64,000 nt of DNA from assembly GCF_036320965.1 (NCBI RefSeq), contig NC_092226.1, positions 17,783,502-17,847,501 of the forward strand. Direction: 5' to 3'. Numbering within the stretch: position 1 is the stretch's first letter; every line of letters begins with the position of its first letter. The notes below the pieces were generated by a model that did no database searches, had not been told where the DNA came from, and saw only the letters and a program-made list of their open reading frames with translations. This stretch comes from Panulirus ornatus (lineage: Eukaryota; Arthropoda; Malacostraca; Decapoda; Palinuridae). This document shows positions 22,701 through 34,079 of this stretch, in pieces. The position numbers and the translations under genes were made by a program.

Positions 22701-24332
22701 ATAAATGTATAAATGACAGTGGTAAGAAGGACACAGAAGGATAATGTGCAGCAGCAGCAGCAGTAGCAGGGAATCAGTGAAAGCTTAAAAAACTACTTTT
22801 TGAGCAGAATCAAATTTTTCTTAAGTTAAATATTTCTTTTTTTGACAACAGTTGTGGGCCAATCAGGCCTTCTGTTGTCTGTCTTTCCCATGTAAACTCA
22901 TGTAAATCTACTCAAGAATTTTGCTGACTGCATTCTTAGTAGGTTATACGATTGCAGCAAAGTCTCATGGTAAGTATCAATTTAGGCCACTTAACCACAA
23001 AAATTCTTTTTCTGGCTCACAACTTAACTTTTGGTGCAATGTAGAAACATTTCAAAAGGAAAATAAATAGTCAGGAGCATTTGAACTACCACAAAAGATT
23101 AAAGAAAAAAGGAACACTAAAGTCCAGAAAGATGAAGAGATATATGATAATATCTGCCTTGGCAAAAAACAAAGTATAAAGAACCATTTATCTAACCTGA
23201 AAGCAACTCAATAAGGCAAATAATGAATCATTAAGTCAAGTACAAGTCCTGCAAGTATACAAATTTTTCAATGCAGTACCCAAGTAACTAAGAAACATAC
23301 TAGGAGTAATTAAAGAAACACCCAAAAGAAGATTAGACTAATGACTGAGACAATACCAGATGAATCATGAACTGACAAGTAAGCCAAGGAAGTAGCCACA
23401 AAGAAAAAAGCATCTTACAACAACCAAAGCAAGTGATGAGAAATGGAGAGGCACTTGAGAGATGCAACACTGTTTAATACAAAAGAGGCAGATGCTATGC
23501 ACTAACACAGTCATTATGGCAAAATCTTGTTGTAGACATGTAGATAATTCACTGGTCAACAAAATTTTACTTTTTTGTCTCACAAACTAAAATAGGTAAA
23601 CTTAAAGTACTTTTTTATGTTGAATTTGCATCTGTTTTTAGGATATTTCTATCAGGCATGGTTTTTAAACGACAAAGCAATTAAATCTTACATGCATATT
23701 ACTCATTCATAAATAAGGCTTGTATTACACACAAAAACTTACCTCTTAAATGCAGTGGTGTATGGTTTTTGGCTATAATCACTTTTGTCCTCTCTCTCAA
23801 CCTCCATACTTTTCTCATGACTTCTTCCTGCATTCTCCTGGACTCCTCACAATAGCCCACATTCCTTCCTTGCAGATACTGACCTTTTCTGTTCCTCTAT
23901 CAATTCAACTTCCTCATTCCACTACTCATAACCTGTTCTCATTAGATAATCTTCCTTCTGCATACCACATACTAAACTACATACCATGGGACTGCTTCTC
24001 TTAATACTTTTCACTCATCATCCACTTCCCTTGTATCATTTACTCTCACCCTATCCCATTCCTTGACTTATCTCTCTTGCCTAATGGCATTAATGCACAC
24101 AAACCACACTTCCAAGTTCACTCTTTTCACAAAGCTATCACATGTGTCACTGCCTTTCTTCCTAAATCTAACTCAAAATTTCCAACTTGTCTCCCAAAAG
24201 AAATAATATAATATTCCTATATATTACGAGTTGTACTTAGAGAAAAAATAAAAGAAGACAAGCAGGACAAAAGTAAGTTATGGAGAATAAAAAAAAATTA
24301 AAAAGTATTTGTAGTATTATACTCTCACTTAC
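22701..24332. other. Intron 3 sequence, no recognised element
   Basis: 1.6 kb between a LINE and exon 3. It contains a small (CAG)n-like stretch at 22746-22768 and a pyrimidine-rich stretch at 23760-24180 that may be very old minus-strand repeat sequence. No exon is recognised. Confidence 0.4.
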
Positions 24333-24521
24333 CCAGGCATACCCAGGATCCCAAGCCACAGACTTTTGGGGAGATCCCCTATGTCTGACAGCTCCATACA
24401 TCCAGCCCATGAGTCACTCAATTCTAAAGTCTCAGCAGATATCTTTGAGTGAGAACGCCAGCCTGAGTGACACAACAAATGTTTTCCAACTGGCCACTTA
24501 GCATTCTTACTCTCGATAATT
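24333..24521 (-). CDS. PTGR1: PTGR1-like prostaglandin reductase, coding exon 3
   Basis: This 189-bp exon has acceptor ttatttgcag/AATTATC and donor CCTGG/gtaagt. It encodes residues 70-132 of the reductase. It opens with (R)IIESKN, matching the family's RVVESKN, carries the GW-x-x-HS segment, and ends LGILGMPG, matching the L-GxxGMPG that precedes the cofactor domain. The middle (around SDSWAGCMELSDIGDLP) is the least conserved part, as is usual in this family. Phase-2 junctions on both sides give R70 and G133 as split codons. The frame is open throughout. Intron 2 (24522-28289) and intron 3 (17073-24332) flank it; both hold LINE fragments. Confidence 0.88.
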
Positions 24522-25029
24522 CTGCAAATAAATTGTGTTGTTAAAATTCTGATACACTTTAAGGAAGAAACACACACAAGAAAATTAATGATTTTGGTAG
24601 TATCACTGCCAGTTATAGATGAGTGAAACTACAACTTCCACTACTTCCTGCCCCTGCTACTTTCATTCACTAAATTCAACTTTCCTGGAGATCTAAAGTA
24701 AATAAGTTGGACCCAGTTATAGATGTGAGTGAAACTAAAGCTTCCACTATTTTCTGCCTCTGCTATTTTCATTCATCGAATTCAACTTTTCTAGAGATCT
24801 AATGTACATAAGTTGGACGAGAGCTTTGGTAAGGTATCTGTCTGTACTGTAAAATTTTGCTTTCACAAGAGAATGTTTTGTAGAAGCAGAATGAAAAGTT
24901 ACTAAAGTTTTATGATGAGATTACAACAAGAGGGACAGTTTACACATTAAACACTGGTATTCTCTATATGTACATACATACACATCCATGTCTATATATG
25001 TATATATATGTTTATTGGTATTAACACGG
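24522..25029. other. Intron 2 sequence with a short internal duplication
   Basis: Two similar segments (about 24600-24700 and 24715-24815: agttatagatgagtgaaact-like, then acttttctagagatctaatg-like) form a diverged tandem pair of about 118 bp. Otherwise unremarkable. Confidence 0.45.
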
Positions 25030-25635
25030 AGCCAATGGCAGGTGTAATTAAGAAACCGCAAAACTTGGTTTCAGAATGAGAATGGGTGCAGAAAGAAACA
25101 CTTGAAAATAAGTGAATAGAAGCAACGTTATTAGGCTTAGCAGTGTAAAGAATTGGATGAACTGGGGGGGTTATGAGTTTGTATATAGAGAATTTGGAGG
25201 ATGTGAAATGTTTTAGATATCTGGGAGTGGACATGGCAGAGAATGGAACCATAGGAGCTGAACCAAGTCACAAGGTAGGTGAGAGGTTGAAGGTCCTGAG
25301 CACACTGGGAAAAGTGTGAGGAAGGGAAGTCACTATATGGGAGGGGAAAGATGGGTATGTTTCAAGGTATATTACTCGCAATGGTGTTGCATAGATGTGA
25401 TGTGTAGGCTCTAGAGGGAGAGGGTAAATGTGTTAAAAATCAAATGTCTGAAGACAAAATGTGGTGGAAGGAAAGTTGATTGACTAAGAAATGATAGAGT
25501 AAGAGAAATGTGAGGCAAATGGAAGATTATGGATGAGAACTGAAGGGCTGTGCTGAAATGGTTTGGACATATGGAGAGAAAGAGTGAAGAGAGGTTGCAA
25601 AAGAGGGTATATGTGTCAGATGCGAAGGAAACATA
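25030..25635 (+). mobile_element. Ancient RTE-like LINE fragment
   Basis: Plus-strand frames read NLEDVKCFRYLGVDMAENGT, VGERLKVLSTLGKV and later KRVYVSDAKET, matching the post-RT and C-terminal domain with many breaks. Confidence 0.6.
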
Positions 25636-26624
25636 TGTTTGCCTTTTCCCACATCAGTTACTTTTGTAATGCACTGAAATCACACCATGTTATCATAACT
25701 AAGCTCTCCGGACCATGGTTTTCCCCAGCTGCTTCATATCCCCTGGTTCAGTCCACAGATGGAAAGTCATCCCCTGTATACCATATCAATCAAATTTACT
25801 CTATCCTGTGCATGCCTTTCATCCTCCTGCATGTTCAGGCCCTGAGCATGCAAAATCTTATTCACTCTATTCCTACACACCGAATTTGGTTTCCCTCTTC
25901 TCCTAGTCCCATCTGCACAGACACACACAAACTCTTTTGTCAACCTCTACTCATTTGCTCTCTCCATGTTCAAACCATTTCAGCACATACTCCTCAAGTC
26001 TCTCAATTATACTCTTATCATTACCACACCTCTCTCTTACCCTATTATTACTTATTCAGTCAAGCCCTCACACCACATATTGTCCTCAAACATTTCATTT
26101 CCAACACATCCACCATCCTCCATACATTTTCACCTATTGCCCATGCCTCACACCCATAGAACATCATTTGGACTACTACACCTTCAAACATTCTTTTCCT
26201 GCCTCCCAGATAGTATCCTCTCTTTCCACACATTCTTCAATGCTCCCAAAACCTTCATCCCATCACCTGCCATATGACTCACCTTTGCTTCCATAGTTAC
26301 ATCTGCTGCCAAATCCACTCCATGGTATCTGAAACATCCTACTTCCTCTAAATTTTCTCCATTTAAATTCACACTCCAACTAACCTATATTTCTACACTG
26401 TCAAACCTAATAACCTTGCTTTTATTCAGATTCACCCTCAACTTTCTCCCTTCATGTACTCTACTAAACTCAGCCACCAACTTCTGCAGTTTCTCAATTG
26501 AATCTGCCCCATCCCATGTCATCAAGAAACAAATGACTCACTTCTCATGGGCCCCTCATCCAATACAGATGGCATGCCTGCCTTTTTATCCAAGACTCGC
26601 ATTTACCTCCCTCACCACTCCTAT
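25636..26624 (-). mobile_element. Ancient RTE-like LINE fragment, inverted next to the previous one
   Basis: Minus-strand copy from 3' UTR (25640-25790) back to the RT/thumb (RKLRVNLNKSKVIRF-type near 26430). The frame at 26184-26372 reads NLNGENLEEVGCFRYHGVDL. It lies tail-to-tail with the plus-strand fragment ending at 25635. Confidence 0.62.
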
Positions 26625-26930
26625 CTGTATCTCTGATGCTTGTTCCCTACTGGAACTCTCTCATGTGGTGGCCATGGCAATAGAGTCTCCATAACCAGTG
26701 AACTCCAGGGCTGCTTCTTAGCATTTAGTGCCTCAACCTTAATAAGCCACAGGCAAAATACAAGTCTAGTGCAGTTTTTACAGAGGCCCCTACCTAATGT
26801 TCCTTCTGACTACTACTACCTAATGCTCCTCTCTGTTGTTCCTTCCAACTACTTCTACCTAATGTTTCTACCTACTACTTCTATCTATTGCTCCTACCAT
26901 TTTGCCAAAAGGCAGGGCTAGCACATAACA
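26625..26930 (+). repeat. Dispersed repeat, unnamed family C, copy 1
   Basis: Shares blocks with 30105-30365: tatctctgatgc, ggtgaactcaag/ccagtgaactccag, tttagtgcctca, aagccacaggca, then a run of cctaatgttcct-like units (26790-26890). No coding potential. Orientation is arbitrary. Confidence 0.6.
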
Positions 26931-27199
26931 CTCACCACAAGGAAATATAGAGTTATGAAGAATGAGCTTTTGTGTGAGTTAAGTGTTGTCAAGTGTTATG
27001 TGTGACAAGGAGAGATTGCATGTTTGTGGACAGAATGCCAGTAGTCCACATGTAAGTGAGGTAGAAAATAAAGACAGCTACTTGGGTCAGAGGAGTGCTA
27101 CCAACTACTACCTCACCACTTCATCCATTAACAAATAGCCATGAGGATATTACACACCTCTTCTGCAGACTCGTCTTCCTTTAGCATTCACTCACCACT
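26931..27199. other. Unassigned intron 2 sequence
   Basis: No recognised repeat or exon. Confidence 0.45.
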
Positions 27200-27400
27200 C
27201 AAAGGGAGCAACATGGTGTTGAATGGTTGAATCAAGGAATATGAAGCAGTCAGGCCTGTAAAGCCTGGTTGTGGAGAAGAGGTTCAGGTTTCAGTGCATT
27301 AAACATGACAGCTTGAAAGTGGATGTGAGTGAAATTGCTCTTCATTTGTTCCTAATGCTACCTCACAAATGCAAGAAGGCAAACAAGTGTATTTAAAGAT
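27200..27400 (+). mobile_element. Ancient RTE-like LINE 3' UTR remnant
   Basis: Worn 3' UTR: aatggttgaatcaaggaata, ggtttcagtgcattaaacat, then a decayed tail core (cctaatgctacctcacaaat) at about 27348-27370. Confidence 0.55.
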
Positions 27401-28289
27401 AAATTAGCATTGTATAAAGAAAGATGACTATATTCTTTATGGGCACATGAACATCCAGAAAGAGTCAGCAAATGTTTCAAGTAGTGCTTTAGGCTTTACA
27501 ACAACAAATGGTGTGGAAGTATTTGCTACCTAAAATACCAGAGTAAGAATCCACCCTAACCCCAAATGCAATAAAGAAAAAGTTTAATAACAACAGGATT
27601 TTGGTTAGGAGGTTATCAGTAGGAACTTTCCATAGCTATGGAGTGTCGGGGTTATTGTTAGAATCATCTTATATCTCCTGTATTAAGATTGGTGGATTTA
27701 CATCCTTTATCAAAATGAAGAAAATGTGATTGACTTAATATCTCATACTTAAATACATCATATATCTATACCCTCTTGCTTTCATTCATATTCATGCATT
27801 CTTTTATCCATTTCTTCCTCTTTAGAAATTTGCACACTGTTAAATTATTCTTTTTTCATTTCTCACTCTTTTTGTATTTAGTAAAGACCAAGCCTCATTC
27901 TCTTTTATATCAGATGACAAGGCATGGCCAAAACTATGCCCAGCATGTCCATGATGACTGAAAAGGTAAAATAACAAAATAAAAATATTTACCCGAGTTC
28001 CTTCAGTTTTTATGCAATTCCCCCTTGAAAAATTAATAAATCTAAGAGTTAAAGAAGAGTTAAAGATGAAAAAATTCCACAGATTCACTATTGCATGAAA
28101 TGGCCTATCTTCATGTTTAAGGTAATAAGCATGAAAGGAGAATCATTTAAAAGAAAGTAATCACATGAATATCCAATATACATTTTATCAAACATATCCC
28201 TTAGTACTAAATCACTTGAATAATACATATGAGCAACAGAAAAGTTTAAGAACAGGATGATTTTTCATAAATCACTGTCCATAACTCAC
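27401..28289. other. Intron 2 sequence, no recognised element
   Basis: AT-rich DNA upstream of the intron-2 donor; nothing recognised. Confidence 0.5.
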
Positions 28290-28392
28290 CGAGCAATCTG
28301 AGATCCAATCATTGCAGAGTTGAGAGGTATCCGCCTTGTCATGAATCTCATATAGGGATCCACAGTCAAATATTCTGCTTCAACAATCACCT
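28290..28392 (-). CDS. PTGR1: PTGR1-like prostaglandin reductase, coding exon 2
   Basis: Internal exon of 103 bp with acceptor tttttag/AGGTG and donor GCTCG/gtgagt. It encodes residues 36-69 plus two bases of codon 70 and contains EYLTVDPYMR, the strongly conserved N-terminal catalytic-domain motif of PTGR1-type reductases, followed by a segment ending GSQIAR. The phase-1 entry and phase-2 exit both restore the frame with exons 1 and 3. Intron 1 is only 306 bp, against several kilobases for the others. The 5' half of the exon and its acceptor are tandemly duplicated just upstream (28451-28558), so a second, decayed acceptor competes for the same donor. No stop or frameshift lies in the exon itself. 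Confidence 0.88.
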
Positions 28393-28558
28393 CTAAAAAT
28401 ACAGCAATTTAATGTTTCACATACTCTTACTAATAGTAATTTGTCTGCATGTATCTTGTATAGGGATTCACAGTAAAATATTCTGTTTCAACAATCACCT
28501 CTAAAAATTCAGCAATTTAATGTTTCACGTATCCATACTCATAGCAATTTGTCTGTAT
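28343..28558 (-). repeat. 108-bp tandem duplication covering the 5' half of PTGR1 exon 2
   Basis: Two head-to-tail copies (28343-28450 and 28451-28558) each contain the exon-2 acceptor and the stretch encoding VIVEAEYLTVDPY. In the upstream copy this reads VIVETEYFTVNPY. The second copy has drifted (T for A, F for L, N for D) and runs into a stop at 28432-28430, so it is a decayed partial exon rather than a usable mutually exclusive one. Confidence 0.85.
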
Positions 28559-28698
28559 ATGAATGCATTATCACTTCTGTATATCTTGATTATGTTACAG
28601 TTATGCTCTTAATCTAGAACAATGGATTTTCATATAAAAAAAATGACAAATTAAGATGAAGTGTGAAGATGAGATACTTAATGGGACTGAAAACAGAC

Positions 28699-28804
28699 CT
28701 CCATCATTGCATGGTGAAAGCTCCTCTTCAATGCAAGCAAAGTCTTCCTTTCTGGCTATCCCATTTGGGCGTCTGGTAAGCGTCCAAACTTTTGCCAAAA
28801 CCAT
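28699..28804 (-). CDS. PTGR1: PTGR1-like prostaglandin reductase, coding exon 1 (start codon)
   Basis: First coding exon of a prostaglandin reductase 1-like enzyme. The family is cytosolic, NADP(H)-dependent MDR oxidoreductases that reduce 15-keto-prostaglandins and other alpha,beta-enones and oxidise leukotriene B4. The 35 residues begin MVLAKVWTLTRR, matching the family N-terminus (MV-x-x-K-x-WTL). The ATG at 28804-28802 is chosen because it aligns with that N-terminus. An in-frame ATG at 28822 lies upstream, but a good acceptor (ccatag at 28815-28810) sits between them, so a 5' UTR intron is likely and the exon may begin at 28809. The donor is GATGGAG/gtctgt, phase 1, and joins exon 2 to read D-G-E-V-I-V-E-A. 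No TATA box or promoter could be defined upstream. The identification rests on recalled family motifs; orthology to PTGR1 rather than a close paralogue is inference. Confidence 0.88.
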
Positions 28805-28815
28805 GATGTCTATGG

Positions 28816-30104
28816 AAAACAAAATGCAATTCAGCTGAGTGCTGTTCAGTCCTACTACTTAAAAGTAAAGTAAAACAGGAATGACCTTTGATTTTATCAT
28901 TCTGCTTAGCTATAAGCTACATATGATACAATGAAGTTTGGTTCTTTTCTTACAGTTCATGAGTTAAAAGGAGTAAAGCCTACCATAATTCAAGTTAGAT
29001 CAAGCACATCAGGCCTAGGCAGCACAATTTGTTGAAGCTTAGGTATGAGAAAGGGCTACACTGTAATGCAGATGGCTGGATAGCAAGTTCTTTAACTTGC
29101 ATATGACAAGCAACTTTAATTACCACAAGAAAAAAATCCTAACTTGTATATTTCCCCTTATAGTACAATGCCTTCCCTTCTGGAGATCCTAATGGTACAT
29201 GTGCAGGTTACTCTTTCCTACCATCATTAAATCAGAAGGTACACAGTATCAGTATAAAGGTGTCTTATGTCACAAGCAACTACAGTTAGCATCAGAAAAG
29301 AATCCCAGGGTTTCATTTATCAATATAACATGAAAGGGGTGGTATGGCCCTGGAATGAGGCCCACATCCATTAGTGGCAAATTAGCAATAGTTCTTGGTG
29401 CAATAATTATACTGTTAATGATTTAGCAAATATTATATTGTTGGCACTGAGAAAAGTTCTTCTTTGCATATCACTAATCCACTGGAGGTGGAAAAGAAGA
29501 AACAAAGATGAATGAGCTAGCAAAAATCAAAATTCATGTGACAAGCTAGGCTCACACAGCACACAATTTGTAAAAATCTGCACTCCAACAAATAAGGATG
29601 GTTTACCAGAGTTTTCCCTTTCTTTGACTTTTCCTGATATTTCCTATTTACTAGTAAGACTAAAATATTAAATGATTTTCTTTTTTCTTTGATAAACCCT
29701 CTACTCTGAGAATCCTCCTAAATTTAAAGGGCTCAGTATTCCAGAGTTGTGACATGAGGCATGGGATGCTTGAGCAAAATCAAATCAACAAAATAAAAAT
29801 TCAGTTGGTCAACCAATCTTTGCCTTTAGTCCTATGGATGCACATTATGATTTCACGGGCATTTCTCATTAATGCTATTAGCCCATTGAGAAATCAAAAC
29901 ACTGGTAGAAACATTTCTCCTATTTTCTAATACTGAAACCCAAAGCATTTCTATGTTTGGTAACTAAATTCCTTCAAAAGCCTTTTAAACAATGATTTAT
30001 TTTCTAAAACATGGACAGTTTACCTCACAAACTCACCTGCTTTACAGTTATGAATAAAACATCATAAAATTGAGCAATCCCAGTGCCAGTCCTGGGCTGT
30101 ACTC
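28816..30104. other. Region 5' of the PTGR1-like coding start
   Basis: 1.3 kb upstream of the first coding exon. It should contain a 5' UTR intron and possibly a non-coding first exon and promoter, but no convincing TATA, initiator or CpG-rich stretch was found. AT-rich. Confidence 0.4.
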
Positions 30105-30365
30105 TTATAATCAATCTATCTATATCTCTGATGCCTATTTTCTTTGGGAACTCCTTCAAGGGGGTAGCTGCAGCAAAAGAACCGGTGAACTCAAGTACTA
30201 CTTCCTAGCCTTTAATGCCTCACTCTTAATATGCCACAGGCAGAGAGCAACTCTAGCACAGTTTTCAGAAGCTATCTAATATTCCTATCAACCATTTCCA
30301 GCTAATGTTCCAACCAGTTACTACTACCCTATGCTCCCAGGTAATGCTCCTAGATAAATACACAC
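30105..30365 (+). repeat. Dispersed repeat, unnamed family C, copy 2
   Basis: Second copy of the family at 26625-26930, aligned by tatctctgatgcc, ccggtgaactcaagt, tttaatgcctca, atgccacaggca and a degenerate run of ctaatgttcc units. It ends in (ca)n at 30360-30370, directly before a LINE. Confidence 0.6.
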
Positions 30366-30370
30366 ACACA

Positions 30371-31775
30371 AGAGCAGTGTGGTTTCAGAAGTGGTAGAGG
30401 ATGTGTGGATCAGGTGTTTGCTTTGAAGAATGTATGTGAGAAATACTTAGAAAAGCAAATGGATTTGTATGTAGCATTTATGGATCTGGAGAAGGCATAT
30501 GATAGAGTTGATAGAGATGCTCTGTGGAAGGTATTAAGAATATATGGTGTGGGAGGCAAGTTGTTAGAAGCAGTGAAAAGTTTTTATCGAGGATGTAAGG
30601 CATGTGTACGTGTAGGAAGAGAGGAAAGTGATTGGTTCTCAGTGAATGTAGGTTTGCGGCAGGGGTGTGTAATGTCTCCATGGTTGTTTAATTTGTTTAT
30701 GGATGGGGTTGTTAGGGAGGTGAATGCAAGAGTTTTGGAAAGAGGGGCAAGTATGAAGTCTTTGGGGATGAGAGAGCTTGGGAAGTGAGTCAGTTGTTGT
30801 TCACTGATGATACAGCGCTGGTGGCTGATTCATGTGAGAAACTGCAGAAGCTGGTGACTGAGTTTGGTAAAGTGTGTGAAAGAAGAAAGTTAAGAGTAAA
30901 TGTGAATAAGAGCAAGGTTATTAGGTACAGTAGGGTTGAGGGTCAAGTCAATTGGGAGGTAAGTTTGAATTGAGAAAAACTGGAGGAAGTAAAGTGTTTT
31001 AGATATCTGGGAGTGGATCTGGCAGCGGATGGAACCATGGAAGCGGAAGTGGATCATAGGGTGGGGGAGGGGGCGAAAATCCTGGGAGCCTTGAAGAATG
31101 TGTGGAAGTCGAGAACATTATCTCGGAAAGCAAAAATGGGTATGTTTGAAGGAATAGTGGTTCCAACAATGTTGTATGGTTGCGAGGCGTGGGCTATGGA
31201 TAAAGTTGTGCGCAGGAGGGTGGATGTGCTGGAAATGAGATGTTTGAGGACAATGTGTGGTGTGAGGTGGTTTGATCGAGTAAGTAACGTAAGGGTAAGA
31301 GAGATGTGTGGAAATAAAAAGAGCGTGGTTGAGAGAGCAGAAGAGGGTGTTTTGAAATAGTTTGGGCACATGGAGAGAATGAGTGAGGAAAGATTGACCA
31401 AGAGGATATATGTGTCGGAGGTGGAGGGAACGAGGAGAAGTGGGAGACCAAATTGGAGGTGGAAAGATGGAGGGAAAAAGATTTTGTGTGATTGGGGCCT
31501 GAACATGCAGGAGAGTGAAAGGAGGGTAAGGAATAGAGTGAATTGGATCGATGTGGTATACCAGGGTTGATGTGCTGTCGGTGGATTGAATCAGGGCATG
31601 TGAAGCGTCTGGGGTAAACCATGGAAAGCTGTGTAGGTATGTATATTTGTGTGTGTGGACGTGTATGTATATACATGTGCATGGGGGTGGGTTGGGCCAT
31701 TTCTTTCGTCTGTTTCCTTGCGCTACCTCGCAAACGCGGGAGACAGCGGCAAAAAAAAAAAAAAAAAAAAAAAAA
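30371..31775 (+). mobile_element. Young RTE-like LINE, 5'-truncated, short 3' UTR, 25-A tail
   Basis: Begins at EQCGFRSGRGCVDQV and runs through motif A, FTDDTALVADS (the expected FADD is FTDD here), the C-terminal domain ending NWIDVVYQG, a short 3' UTR, the tail core at 31719-31750 and a pure A run at 31751-31775. Lesions: a frame change near 30775, GAA-like to TGA at 30971, and TGG to TAG at about 31358. It is a classic target-primed insertion. The sequence before it is (ca)n at the end of repeat family C. Confidence 0.88.
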
Positions 31776-33282
31776 GAATATTAAGTGAGCCAATGTCAAA
31801 CCAGAAATAGTGCATACAAATAAAGTAAAGACAAAGTCTGGGAAAAAATAAGGTAAAGTTCAAGGCAAGCAAAAGAGGTGTACAAAGAGTTGAAGTTTCT
31901 TCAGTAACAGGGTTACAGAACTGTGGAACAAGTTAAGTGAAAAGGTGGTAAATGTGGCAATTGCTGGAATGTTAAGAACACTAAATGAGAGTAAACTCCC
32001 TCTCCAAAAGTGCAAACAGGAAATAACACCAATTGAGATTTAACCCTTCAAAGGGCAAAACTCTGAATTTTCATCATTCAAAGCAACACAAACTGATTAC
32101 TCTGAATGATGCTTGCCTGCTAGAGGGATTTTAAGGTTCCTTTTGTAAACATTGGTGCATCAATAAATTATTGTTAAATTTTTGAAAATTTTGATATATC
32201 AATTAACATTTCTTGTAAATTTAGTGTTTATCTAAAAAAAAAAAATAAGAGATCATAAACATCTCACGCAGGTCAACAAAGTAATTTTTTTTTAATAACA
32301 TATTGAAATATTAGCTTATCATAATGCATATGAAGAGGATTCTTTATTCACTTATTGATGCAACTGCAATGTAAAATAATGGTAATTAGCACTATTTACT
32401 CAAAGACTAACAAACACTGTTCACTTAATGGATCTATCACTGCCTGCTTCCACTAAAGTATCAACATAAGAGACAGGGAAGATGCACTTTCGATTACCTA
32501 TACATCCTTCATACCAATTTTCATTAACACATACATTTATGATCATAGTTATTGATTTTATCCTGAAACTGTCAAATAAGCTTGTACTATTTCCCCAACA
32601 GCTGAGGCCACTGAACTGTCCTTCTGTATGCTGTTAGTATCTACCTGACAAATAAGTGTATTTTTGTTAGCACCATGAGAGACCTCTTCTACTGTGTGAC
32701 AACATGTACCCTGGCGCCTGGAAAGAAAACGCATTCTAAATGTGGTAGGTTCTTGGGGGTAAAATTCCACAAGCTGACTTCAGATGACAGAGTCACCTAC
32801 CAGCCTTACCTCATGTTCACTGTCCTTGTCATTATTCAAGGCCTAAAACCAATTTTTTGTTGTAAACTCATCATCTGGAAGATGCAGAGGTCCTGCACAA
32901 GCCCCTGCAAGAGTTGTTGTGCAACACTTTACAAAAAAAAAGCAGAGTGTGCATGCCAAGCATACTTCAAGAGATCTCATAAATTGTAAAGATACACACT
33001 TCTATTTTTGCTTTATGCTAGAACCCATGTTTTGAAGAATCTTCATACTCGAATCACCTACTCAAAGGAGCACAAATAAAATTGGTGTATAGAAGTACTC
33101 TGCCAACTAAGGTGTTGAGCATACACACTAAGAATAATGTACACCATTATACCAGCCACAGCAAAAAGTTTTGAGTATCCACAGTTATCCATGGCAGTAT
33201 CAAAATTTTCTTCATGCAATGAGAGAGTGCCACTTGGCCATAGCCTGCTTAGCAATGAAGACCACCAATTCTAACCAGATGC

Positions 33283-33285
<3 letters not shown>
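31776..33285. other. Intergenic, no recognised element
   Basis: AT-rich. An open stretch at 32675-32989 has several Cys residues near its end (CKSCC, CACQ), but I do not recognise it and there is no supporting splice or codon evidence. Confidence 0.4.

Positions 33286-33350
<65 letters not shown>
33286..33350. repeat. (GT)n microsatellite
   Basis: About 32 perfect GT units. Confidence 0.97.
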
Positions 33351-33351
<1 letters not shown>

Positions 33352-33639
33352 TATCCAAGCAGCATTGCTAGGGTAAGTGCTGAGCTAGCCTTCTTTGCAC
33401 AGTAGTTGGCTGGCTACTTTATGGGAGAGTGGAGACACCATATCACGGCTGACATAATACAATCATGGGCCCTTTATAAAGTAACCATTTGTCTTTTGGG
33501 AATAAAATACTTTTTACCTTGAAGTATTCAGTATAGGACTTAAGGTATATCTCTCAATGGGCACTCCCCCTAATCACCACAACTTCCCTTACACTTTTAC
33601 CTTGCCAACCACATGGTCTTCTAGAAACATAATCCTCAT

Positions 33640-33830
33640 GGTTGGCAGGAGACTTTTCTACTTTATCAGCAATTACCCTTTGATTAATTTTATGAAAGCA
33701 TCTTGGTGTTATCCAGGACCTCTTTTGAAAGGCTCCTGCAGCCCAAAGCTGTGCTATTTTCATTAGCAGGGAAATGTGGACTACTTTGGAGAGATAATTT
33801 CTCTGATGAGACTGAGCTTCCAATGATACA
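33640..33830. repeat. Dispersed repeat, unnamed family D, copy 1
   Basis: Shares ttggtgttatccaggacct, gaaaggctcctgcagccc, ctgtgctatttt and agcagggaaatgtggactac with 41510-41660. Both are old copies; function unknown. Confidence 0.5.
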
Positions 33831-34079
33831 GCCTTTCTAAAGGCAACTTTTCATTTGTGGTGTAACCTCTTGCAGTTGGAGCTAGTACCACCTTAACTTT
33901 TGTCATTAAAAGCATATGCACTATGAAATCATTATATAATTTAGTGCAAAATATAAACATACAATAAACATATGTAGGTGAATGTGTAATATTAATGAAA
34001 CTATTAGTCTGTCTCCTAACCACTACACTTTTCCTGTTTTGCCTATTGCTCTCCTAATTCAGCAAATTATATATCTTTC
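33831..34079. other. Intergenic, unassigned
   Basis: AT-rich; possibly the extreme 5' part of the jockey-like element that follows. Confidence 0.4.

Noticed and set aside
23750..24190. Pyrimidine-rich stretch as an antisense gene
   Set aside because: No frame of meaningful length or family similarity; more likely very old repeat sequence.
32558..32989. Cys-rich open frame as a zinc-finger or transposase remnant
   Set aside because: Cys spacing fits no known finger and no flanking transposase motif or inverted repeats were found.
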